Shown: positions 1 through 7,206 of the stretch, piece by piece
How positions within the stretch are numbered: the first letter of the stretch is position 1
How the letters are laid out: each line of letters begins with the position of its first letter
NCBI RefSeq assembly: GCF_001758195.1
Contig: NZ_MASR01000001.1
Location: forward strand, 1,364,001 to 1,428,000
Source: Pseudohongiella acticola
GTDB taxonomy: Bacteria; Pseudomonadota; Gammaproteobacteria; Pseudomonadales; Pseudohongiellaceae
Reading direction: 5' to 3'
Length of the DNA stretch: 64,000 bases
Position numbers and translations under genes: made by a program
Notes under the pieces: model-generated
What the model was told of the DNA's origin: nothing
Seen by the model: only the letters and a program-made list of their open reading frames with translations
The model's database searches: none

Positions 1-270
1 AACGGGATTATTCAGCAATACAATGAAGCAGAAGGGGCCATCACCGGACGTTCACCCAGCCAGGTAATTGGCAAGAATTTTTTCACAGACGTAGCTCCTT
101 GCACCAACACACCAAAATTCAAAGGTGCGTTTGAAAAAGTCGTCGCGGACCGCGGCAGTGTCATGCTGGAGTACACCTTCGATTACCAGATGTCACCCAC
201 TAAGGTTAAGGTACATATGAAACCGGCACTGGTCGGTGGCAGCTTCTGGATTTTTGTAAAAAGACTCTGA
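1..270 (+). CDS. pyp: Photoactive yellow protein, 3' part (5' end outside window)
   Basis: The first 89 codons are open from base 1 to a TGA at 268-270 and match the photoactive yellow protein of Halorhodospira from about residue 36 to the C-terminus. PYP is a small cytosolic PAS-fold blue-light receptor that carries a p-coumaric acid chromophore on one cysteine. In Halorhodospira numbering, the chromophore-site residues visible here are Tyr42 (bases 19-21), Glu46 (31-33), Thr50, Arg52 and Cys69 in VAPC (100-102). The FDYQM segment with Met100 and the ending KVKVHMK...FVKR are also kept. There is one single-residue deletion relative to the Halorhodospira protein in the loop before the EYTFDYQM strand. 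The N-terminal cap (about 35 residues) lies outside the window. The next gene starts three bases later and probably makes the activated chromophore, which supports a working photoreceptor. The identification is by recall of the reference sequence, with high certainty. Confidence 0.93.
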   Translation, partial: NGIIQQYNEAEGAITGRSPSQVIGKNFFTDVAPCTNTPKFKGAFEKVVADRGSVMLEYTFDYQMSPTKVKVHMKPALVGGSFWIFVKRL

Positions 271-273
271 CCC

Positions 274-1542
274 ATGTGGTGGCAACAACCCGGGCTGCTG
301 GAAACGTATCTGCATGACTTTCTCAGCGATTCATTGCATCGCCGCGGCCTGGGTGACCTGCTGCTAAACTGCGATACACCGGCATCAGGTCTGCTCGCCG
401 ACCCCCGCTATTTCGGTTACAGCTCGCTGGACATGGTTGAGCTGGCCCGGCGTTTTGCATTGGCATTGGGCCTGGACCGTACCGGGATTTCCGATCTGCT
501 GTTGGCCAGGCGCTCTGCCGAGGGCTGGCTGGGTGTTGCCCGGCGCAGTCTGGAGATTGACGACAGCACGCTGCACTTCTACTCATCCGGATCCACCGGC
601 GAACCCACAGCAAGCGCCCACAGCCTGCACAGACTGAAACGTGAAACGGATTTTTTCCAGACGCTGCTACCGGTCCCAAAGCGCATTGTCAGCACAGTTC
701 CTTGCCATCACATTTACGGATTTATCTGGAGTGTGCTGCTTCCCTCGACACTGGCCTGTGAACAACTGAGAATACACCCGACGCGTTCGCTACCGGAAAA
801 CTGGGCGCAACAACTTCGTGATGAAGACCTGATCGTAGCCACGCCCGAAGTCTGGACCCTGTTGCTCAACCAGCAGATAAAGCTGCCCGACCGCTTCACC
901 GGCATCAGCTCAACAGCGCCACTGCCCGTCGCGACTGCCGCCGCCATTCGCAGGCGATATCCCAACGCTACCCTGACCGAAGTCTACGGCAGCAGTGAAA
1001 CTGCCGGCCTGGCCTGGCGGCAACAAGACAATGTCGCATTCACCCTGTTGCCATTCTGGACGTTACAGAGCCAGAACGGTAGCTGGCTAGTGCAAGACCA
1101 GGACGATGGTCAACAATATCCGCTCAGTGACCGATTGCAGCTGCATGACAGCTCACATTTTTCCATCCTGGGCCGGACCGACACCGTGATACAGATCCAC
1201 GGCAACAATATAAATCTGGCACTGCTGGCAGACACGCTGCAGACCCACATCGGCATCAAGCAAGCCCGCGTGCGCAGCGACAGCAATAGTGGCGACCCCG
1301 GCGGCAGCCCCTCAGGACTGCACTATTTCCTGGTGCTGGATCAGCCCCCAGCTGACATCAGTCAATGGTGCCGGAACTTCAGCGACTGGCTCGCCGATAG
1401 CCTGGGCAACGTGCCACCACCCCGATCTGTGATCATCGCGCCGTCGCTGCCGGTCAATACCTTAGGTAAAACCGTGTCCTGGGATCCATCCCAATACCCA
1501 TTGGTGACCGGTTGTTTCCGCTCCGGCTTCGGGTCGACCTGA
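274..1542 (+). CDS. pcl: AMP-forming acyl-CoA ligase, probable p-coumaroyl-CoA ligase for PYP
   Basis: A 422-residue member of the ANL (adenylate-forming) superfamily. It has the phosphate-binding loop YSSGSTGEPT (about 103-112), the VYGSSET motif (237-243), the hinge GRTDTVIQIHG (300-310) and a C-terminal LGKT with the likely catalytic lysine near 399. In known PYP loci a dedicated ligase activates p-coumarate so that it can be loaded on the PYP cysteine. The three-base spacing to pyp makes that role likely here. It is shorter than plant-type 4-coumarate ligases (about 500-560 residues), with a short N-terminal region. The tyrosine ammonia lyase that makes p-coumarate is not in the window. 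It could instead be another aryl-CoA ligase, but the context argues against that. The start ATG has no strong ribosome site, which suggests translation coupled to pyp. Confidence 0.82.
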   Translation: MWWQQPGLLETYLHDFLSDSLHRRGLGDLLLNCDTPASGLLADPRYFGYSSLDMVELARRFALALGLDRTGISDLLLARRSAEGWLGVARRSLEIDDSTLHFYSSGSTGEPTASAHSLHRLKRETDFFQTLLPVPKRIVSTVPCHHIYGFIWSVLLPSTLACEQLRIHPTRSLPENWAQQLRDEDLIVATPEVWTLLLNQQIKLPDRFTGISSTAPLPVATAAAIRRRYPNATLTEVYGSSETAGLAWRQQDNVAFTLLPFWTLQSQNGSWLVQDQDDGQQYPLSDRLQLHDSSHFSILGRTDTVIQIHGNNINLALLADTLQTHIGIKQARVRSDSNSGDPGGSPSGLHYFLVLDQPPADISQWCRNFSDWLADSLGNVPPPRSVIIAPSLPVNTLGKTVSWDPSQYPLVTGCFRSGFGST

Positions 1543-1597
1543 TACGTAGCAAAGGCTGCTCGACAAAAGATGCCACTTCCGCTAATTTGTGCCGTCT

Positions 1598-1671
1598 GCG
1601 GGTGTAGCTCAATGGTAGAGCAGAAGCTTCCCAAGCTTACGACGAGGGTTCGATTCCCTTCACCCGCTCCA
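1598..1671 (+). tRNA. tRNA-Gly (anticodon CCC)
   Basis: A 74-base cloverleaf with acceptor arm GCGGGTG paired to CACCCGC, D-loop AATGGTAGAG, anticodon loop TTCCCAA (anticodon CCC), T-loop TTCGATT and an encoded CCA end. It resembles E. coli glyU closely. The anticodon stem has one mismatch at its outer pair. The gene stands alone between two protein genes. Confidence 0.95.
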
Positions 1672-1765
1672 GACGCTACCTGCTCGCGATATCGGAACGC
1701 TGACGCACATGCATTTGTGTAGTAAAGTCAGTGTTGACCCCAACAATAATCGCGAGACCAGAACA

Positions 1766-2596
1766 ATGTCTGAACACAAGACTCGCTCCACCGCCCGGCT
1801 GCCTGGACTGGCCGTGGGGCTCGCTGCCCTGTTAGCCTTGTCAACGTCACTTGAGGCCCAGGACACCGATGCCCTCAACACCGTCGTCGCCGGTGATCAC
1901 CGCTCCGCGACCAATCAGGCTCGCGATGAATACCGCAACCCTGTCGACACCCTGACCTTTTTTGGCGTCGAGCCTGATCACACCGTGGTGGAGATTTTCC
2001 CGGGTACCGGCTGGTATACCGAGATACTGGCCCCCTACCTGCGCGACGAAGGCAAGCTCATCGCTGCCGGTTATCCCCGTGACCCTGAGGTAGCGTCCGC
2101 CTTCATGATTCAACTCAACGGCACCTTTGATGCCATGCTTGATGCCCGCCCTGATCTTTACAACCGGGTTGAGGTTGCTGAGTTGCATCCGCGTCAGCGT
2201 TCCGTACTTGCCGAACCAGGCACGGTGGACGCCATTCTGGATTTCCGCAATGCGCACAACTGGTTCAATTGGGGCCCGGCCGAGATGCTGGGCGCCTGGC
2301 ACGAGGCACTCAAGCCGGGCGGCATCGTGGGCATCGTTGATCACCGCATGGACCCTGCCCGCGACGCCGGCAACGGTTACATTCACGAGAAGACCCTGAT
2401 CAACACCATGGAAGAATATGGTTTCCGATATGTTGGCAGCACTGAAATCAATGCCAACGCCAGAGACACCAAGGATCACCCCGGAGGCGTCTGGAATCTG
2501 CCGCCGAACCTGCGCGATGTCGCCGAGGCAGACCGGACAAAATACCTGGAAATAGGCGAAAGTGATCGCCTGACCATGCTGTTCAGAAAGAACTGA
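1766..2596 (+). CDS. Exported SAM-dependent methyltransferase-like protein
   Basis: A 276-residue protein beginning MSEHKTRSTARLPGLA, with a hydrophobic segment and an LEAQ signal-peptidase site near residue 32. The mature part is a class I Rossmann methyltransferase-like fold: motif I is VVEIFPGTGWYTEILAPYL, followed by the acidic strand and a VDAILDFRNAHNW region. It resembles the exported 'predicted methyltransferase' family (COG4798 type). The substrate is unknown. The start at 1766 is preferred over an upstream ATG at 1709 because only it puts a normal signal peptide at the N-terminus. A CocE-type hydrolase follows 51 bases downstream in the same direction and may be co-transcribed. A SAM-type fold outside the cytoplasm is unexpected, so activity is uncertain. 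Confidence 0.72.
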   Translation: MSEHKTRSTARLPGLAVGLAALLALSTSLEAQDTDALNTVVAGDHRSATNQARDEYRNPVDTLTFFGVEPDHTVVEIFPGTGWYTEILAPYLRDEGKLIAAGYPRDPEVASAFMIQLNGTFDAMLDARPDLYNRVEVAELHPRQRSVLAEPGTVDAILDFRNAHNWFNWGPAEMLGAWHEALKPGGIVGIVDHRMDPARDAGNGYIHEKTLINTMEEYGFRYVGSTEINANARDTKDHPGGVWNLPPNLRDVAEADRTKYLEIGESDRLTMLFRKN

Positions 2597-2647
2597 CGCA
2601 GGCCAGCTGTCATCCACCTACAATCAACAATAAAAGGAAAATCAGCC

Positions 2648-4318
2648 ATGTTCAAACTGAACCTGAACCTGAGAACATACCTGACCAGTTGGTGCCTCGC
2701 TGCCACGCTGGCATTAACCCTGGGCAGCACTGTTAGCGTGGCCCAGCCGGCGGCGCCCGACAACAAAACCGTGGTCATGGTGCCCATGCGCGACGGCGTG
2801 CAACTGGCCACCAATGTTTATGTGCCCGAAGGCGAAGGCCCCTGGCCGGTGATCCTCACCCGCACGCCCTACGACAAGGACGGCATTGATCGCAGTGTTG
2901 CCAGCTATCACGAGCGCGGCTACGCGGTAGTGTCGCAGGATGTGCGTGGGCGCAATGACTCTGAGGGTGAAAACCGGCCTTTCGAAAATGATATCGAAGA
3001 CGGCTATGACACCGTGGAGTGGATTGCATCGCAAACCTTCAGCGATGGCAATATCGGTATTTTTGGCACCTCGGCGCCCGGCATTACGTCCAATCTGGCT
3101 GCCGCATCGGCGCCACCAAACCTGACCGCAGCCTATGTCACCGTGGCACCGGACAGCCTGTTTTACCGCTCGCGCTTTGTCGGCGGTGTCTTCAAGGAAA
3201 GTCATTCCGGCGGCTGGCTTCGTGGCCAGGGCGTCAGTGAAGACGCCATCAATGCTTACAAGGCCCGCGCGGTGCTGGATGAACAGTGGCGTGCCACCGA
3301 CTTCCTGTTCCACCGTGATAATGTCGAGATTCCGGTTTACAACGTCGGCGGCTGGCATGACATCTATGCCGAAGGGTCGCTGCACAACTTTGTCTATCTG
3401 CAGAACGAAGGCAATCCACAGGCACGCGGCAAACAGAAGCTTTTTATGGGCGCCTTTGGCCACGGCACATTGCAGGGCGACCTTGAATACCCGGGCGGCG
3501 GCATGATCAATGGCAGCCTGGAAGAGCAGCTGCGCTGGTGGGATTACTGGCTCAAGGACATCGATAACGGCATCATGGACGAACCGCCGGTCAGCATTTA
3601 CATGATGGCCTCGGCCCGCAAGGGCAACGTGTCCGACAAGAACCGCGTCATTCACATGGACAGCTGGCCGCCGGAAAACCTCGAAACCCGATACTACCTG
3701 CAGCCCGACATGAGCCTGGCCACGGATCCCCCCGTCGCGGCCGACGCCAGCGAGACCTACACCTTTGATCCGGCCAATCCGGTACCCACCGTTGGTGGTC
3801 AGAACCTGGGCGCCGATGTCGGCCCTCGCGATCAGCGTGAAATCGGTCCACGGCAGGATTATCTGCGTTTCAGTACACCGGTGCTGGAGGAAGATGTTGT
3901 GGTGGCAGGCCATATCGACATGGAACTGTTTGTTGCCACCGATGCGCTGGATACCGACTTTGTGGTCAAGCTGGTCGACATCTATCCGGATGGTTACGAA
4001 GCCCTGATTCTTGACTATCCGATCCGGGCACGTTTTCGCGACGGACAGAATCCCGGCGATGTAAAAATGATGACGCCGGGCGAGGTTGAACGCCTGGTAG
4101 TCAATATGTGGAGCACGGCGCAGACATTCGAAGCCGGCCACCGCATTGGTGTGCATGTCACCTCCAGCAACTACCCCCGATTCGCCGTCAACCCGAACAA
4201 CGGCGCGGCACTGGATGACAGCAGCACACCGGCGCAGGAAGCCCGCAACACGGTCTATTTTGATGCCAACCGACCCTCGGCGATTATCCTGCCCGTGGTC
4301 ACCGAATCACTGGATTAA
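2648..4318 (+). CDS. Exported CocE/NonD-family alpha/beta hydrolase (X-Pro dipeptidyl-peptidase S15 type)
   Basis: A 556-residue protein with an N-terminal signal (cleavage near VSVAQ, about residue 33) followed by the S15/CocE catalytic domain. The early motif VPMRDGVQLATNVYVP and RTPYDKDG are typical of the family. The nucleophile elbow reads GTSAPG with Ser142; most relatives have GxSYxG. The later GGWHDIYAEG aspartate and GHGTL histidine complete the triad. The C-terminal half (DYLRFSTPVLEEDVVVAGHI onwards) is the jelly-roll domain. Members hydrolyse esters or amides such as acylated amino acids or cocaine-like esters; the substrate here is unknown. The ribosome site AAAAGGAAA lies before the ATG. 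Confidence 0.87.
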   Translation: MFKLNLNLRTYLTSWCLAATLALTLGSTVSVAQPAAPDNKTVVMVPMRDGVQLATNVYVPEGEGPWPVILTRTPYDKDGIDRSVASYHERGYAVVSQDVRGRNDSEGENRPFENDIEDGYDTVEWIASQTFSDGNIGIFGTSAPGITSNLAAASAPPNLTAAYVTVAPDSLFYRSRFVGGVFKESHSGGWLRGQGVSEDAINAYKARAVLDEQWRATDFLFHRDNVEIPVYNVGGWHDIYAEGSLHNFVYLQNEGNPQARGKQKLFMGAFGHGTLQGDLEYPGGGMINGSLEEQLRWWDYWLKDIDNGIMDEPPVSIYMMASARKGNVSDKNRVIHMDSWPPENLETRYYLQPDMSLATDPPVAADASETYTFDPANPVPTVGGQNLGADVGPRDQREIGPRQDYLRFSTPVLEEDVVVAGHIDMELFVATDALDTDFVVKLVDIYPDGYEALILDYPIRARFRDGQNPGDVKMMTPGEVERLVVNMWSTAQTFEAGHRIGVHVTSSNYPRFAVNPNNGAALDDSSTPAQEARNTVYFDANRPSAIILPVVTESLD

Positions 4319-4658
4319 CACTTGCATCAATAGCCCTAAGCTCAGAAGAATAGCCTGCTCCCGCACTGCCAGGCCAGCTGCGGGTGCAGGCGGGTGCTTT
4401 CCCGGATCAGCTCTGCTAGAATACGCGCCCTCTAACGCAGACACCGGATATTACAGCCATCATGGCAGCTCTCAGTTCCCCGGCGCACCGGCCCCTGGCC
4501 ACGCCACCTTAAGTTTCCGTCTACAAACTCCCGTCATTTCTTGATGGCAGACTGCGCAATCAGTCTGTGCATGGCATCGACGGCCAGCAGGCCGCGTCAT
4601 GCGCAGCTATGACTTAACCATAATTGCTACTTTTACACAGTAACCCGGGGCCTCATCC
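4319..4658 (+). other. 340-base gene-less stretch: probable promoter and structured leader of the SulP gene
   Basis: No convincing gene. It contains a -10-like TAGAAT at about 4419-4424, a 17-codon ATG-to-TAA frame at 4462-4512 that might be a leader peptide, and a 7-bp inverted repeat (CTGCGCA at 4552-4558, TGCGCAG at 4600-4606) that could close a stem in the message. If the promoter is real the transporter mRNA has a leader of about 230 bases. Whether this has a regulatory function is speculative. Confidence 0.35.
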
Positions 4659-6143
4659 ATGTTACATGCCTTGAAACAAAGCTGGTTCTCCAACATCCGT
4701 GGCGACGTGCTCGCCGGTATCGTCGTCGCACTGGCATTGATTCCGGAAGCCATTGCGTTTTCGGTGATCGCCGGGGTTGACCCTAAAGTAGGTCTGTACG
4801 CCTCCTTTTCCATCGCCGTGATTACCGCCATTGTCGGTGGCCGGCCCGGCATGATCTCTGCCGCTACCGGCGCCATGGCTCTGGTCATGGTCACGCTGGT
4901 GCGCGATCACGGCCTGGAATACCTGCTCGCCGCGACCGTATTGACCGGCGTGTTGCAGATTCTGGCGGGCGTGTTCCGGCTCGGTCTGCTAATGCGCTTT
5001 GTATCGCGCTCAGTGGTGACCGGCTTTGTTAATGCCCTGGCCATCCTGATTTTTATGGCGCAGTTGCCTGAGATCACCGGTGACAATGCCACCCTGCCGG
5101 TGTTCGCAGTACTGGCGGCCGGACTGGCGATTATCTACGGCCTACCTTATATCACCAAGGCCGTGCCCTCACCGCTGATCTGCATCGTGCTACTGACTGG
5201 TATTGCGATGTACTTCGGTATCGACTTGCGCACGGTTGGCGACATGGGTGAACTGCCAGACAGCCTGCCGGTGTTCCTGATCCCGGACATCCCGCTGACC
5301 TGGGAAACGCTGCAGATCATTTTCCCGTTTTCAGTGACGCTGGCGATCGTCGGTCTGCTGGAATCGATGATGACCGCCACCATTATTGATGATTTGACAG
5401 ACACGCCCAGCAACAAGAACCGTGAGTGTGTGGGCCAGGGCGTGGCCAACATCGGCACCGGCTTTATCGGCGGTATGGCCGGTTGCGCCATGATCGGGCA
5501 GTCGGTGATCAATGTTAAATCCGGCGGCCGCAAACGCCTGTCATCGTTTACCGCTGGCAGCGTGCTGCTGATTCTGGTGGTGTTCCTGGGTGACTGGGTT
5601 GGACAGATTCCCATGGCGGCGCTGGTGGCGGTGATGATCATGGTGTCTATCGGTACCTTCAGTTGGTCGTCAGTCGCTGATCTGCGCAAGAACCCGAAGA
5701 GCTCCAGCATTGTGATGATCTCCACCGTTGCCGTTGTGGTCATGACTCACAATCTGGCGCTCGGGGTGTTGCTGGGGGTGCTGCTCAGCGCTCTGTTCTT
5801 TGCCCGCAAGGTCGGCGACATCCTGTATATTGGTTCAACTCTGTCGCAGGACGGCGATCATCGCGAATATCAGGTTGTGGGTCAGGTATTTTTCACGTCC
5901 GCTGACCAGTTTATCGGTGGCTTTGATTTCAAAGAGGCCGTGGATAAGGTTACTATCGACCTGACCCGCGCGCATTTCTGGGATATCACGGCCATCAGTT
6001 CGCTGGACAAAGTGGTCATCAAATTCCGGCGCGAAGGTGCCGATGTCAATATCGTGGGTCTGAATGAAGCCAGCGCAACATTGGTGGACCGGTTTGCCGT
6101 GCATGACAAACCTGATGCTGTTGAACGCCTGATGGGCCACTAG
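4659..6143 (+). CDS. SulP-family anion transporter with C-terminal STAS domain
   Basis: A 494-residue inner-membrane protein. It starts [21 protein letters not shown] and carries the SulP hallmark [22 protein letters not shown], about a dozen hydrophobic segments to about residue 390, and a cytosolic STAS domain at the end ([20 protein letters not shown]...[10 protein letters not shown]). SulP proteins move sulfate, bicarbonate or other anions, often coupled to sodium or protons. Bicarbonate is plausible because of similarity to BicA-like proteins, but the sequence does not settle this. A tandem universal stress protein follows 64 bases downstream, a pairing often seen for SulP genes, and is likely co-transcribed. 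Confidence 0.9.
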   Translation: MLHALKQSWFSNIRGDVLAGIVVALALIPEAIAFSVIAGVDPKVGLYASFSIAVITAIVGGRPGMISAATGAMALVMVTLVRDHGLEYLLAATVLTGVLQILAGVFRLGLLMRFVSRSVVTGFVNALAILIFMAQLPEITGDNATLPVFAVLAAGLAIIYGLPYITKAVPSPLICIVLLTGIAMYFGIDLRTVGDMGELPDSLPVFLIPDIPLTWETLQIIFPFSVTLAIVGLLESMMTATIIDDLTDTPSNKNRECVGQGVANIGTGFIGGMAGCAMIGQSVINVKSGGRKRLSSFTAGSVLLILVVFLGDWVGQIPMAALVAVMIMVSIGTFSWSSVADLRKNPKSSSIVMISTVAVVVMTHNLALGVLLGVLLSALFFARKVGDILYIGSTLSQDGDHREYQVVGQVFFTSADQFIGGFDFKEAVDKVTIDLTRAHFWDITAISSLDKVVIKFRREGADVNIVGLNEASATLVDRFAVHDKPDAVERLMGH

Positions 6144-6207
6144 CGCCCCGTTAGCTCAGATACACAACCCGGCGCACAACTGACCGCAACAACAAGGAAC
6201 AGCCGAC

Positions 6208-7086
6208 ATGTCAGACATTCAGATTCCGGAAATGACAGGCAAGGTAGTGGCCTGCATCGATGATTCAATCTACGCCGAAGCGGTGTGCGACTATGCCGCG
6301 TGGAGCGCCAGCCGCATGAACACGCAGCTCAGCCTGTTGCATGTGCTGGATAAAACCGAGAACACCACGGCACAGAATCTCAGCGGCAGCCTGGGCCTGG
6401 GCGCCCAGGAAAACCTGATGCAGGAACTGGCGGAACTGGATCAGCAACGCGCCAAGCTGGAACTGGAAAAAGGCAAGCTGATGCTGCAGGCGGCCATGCA
6501 ACGTGTGGAAGAAAAAGGCATCGTCAATGCCGAATCACGCCAGCGTCATGGTGAGCTGGTCGACACACTGATCGAGCTGGAACCGGAGACACGTATTCTG
6601 GTGGTGGGCAAACGCGGCGCTGACACCGAGTCTGCACACGGCCACATTGGCAGCCATCTGGAAAGCATCATTCGCGCCCTGCACAAACCCATTCTTATCG
6701 CTCAGCAATCCTTTGCCCCACCCAAAAAGATCATGGTGGCCTATGATGGCAGCGCCACCATGCGCAAAGGCATTCAGATTGTGGCTGCCAGCCCGCTGGG
6801 ACGCGGTGTACCGCACCACGTGGTCATGGTGGGCGCGGATACCGAAGTGGCGCGCGAGCAACTGCGTGAAGCCACAGACGCCCTGAGCCAGGCTGGTTTT
6901 GACGTCACCGGCACCATCATACCCGGTGATGCCGACACTGCGCTGGCGGAATATCAGGAGCGTGAGAACATTGATCTGCTGGTCATGGGCGCTTACGGAC
7001 ACTCCCGCATTCGTCACCTGATTCTGGGCAGTACCACCACCGCCATGATCAAACGCACCCGGGTGTCGCTGCTGGTGCTGCGCTAA
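6208..7086 (+). CDS. Tandem-domain universal stress protein (UspA family)
   Basis: A 292-residue cytosolic protein with two Usp folds. Domain 1 (about 8-155) begins GKVVACIDDSIYAEAV, contains a charged, probably coiled insertion around residues 70-105, and ends PILIAQQ. Domain 2 (about 170-292) begins KKIMVAYDGSATM and has the ATP-binding pattern GAYGHSRIRHLILGSTT, so it probably binds ATP. Domain 1 has a less perfect version (GKRGADTESAHGHIGSH). A good ribosome site (AAGGAACAG) precedes the ATG. Its position behind the SulP transporter suggests it responds to, or adjusts, the transported anion or energy state. Confidence 0.88.
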   Translation: MSDIQIPEMTGKVVACIDDSIYAEAVCDYAAWSASRMNTQLSLLHVLDKTENTTAQNLSGSLGLGAQENLMQELAELDQQRAKLELEKGKLMLQAAMQRVEEKGIVNAESRQRHGELVDTLIELEPETRILVVGKRGADTESAHGHIGSHLESIIRALHKPILIAQQSFAPPKKIMVAYDGSATMRKGIQIVAASPLGRGVPHHVVMVGADTEVAREQLREATDALSQAGFDVTGTIIPGDADTALAEYQERENIDLLVMGAYGHSRIRHLILGSTTTAMIKRTRVSLLVLR

Positions 7087-7206
7087 CAAGCCAGACGCCG
7101 CACAGAGACATCGGTGCTGGCGGTGCTGCGACACTATGCCACATTGAATGCATCCCGAGCCTGAGTAAACTGACAACATCAAAATACTCAGACTCAGGAA
7201 ACATTC

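Noticed and set aside
2714-4156. 480-codon open frame opposite the CocE-type hydrolase
   Set aside because: It is the reverse-strand shadow of a strongly recognised gene; the protein has no family resemblance, and its openness follows from GC-rich codon structure.
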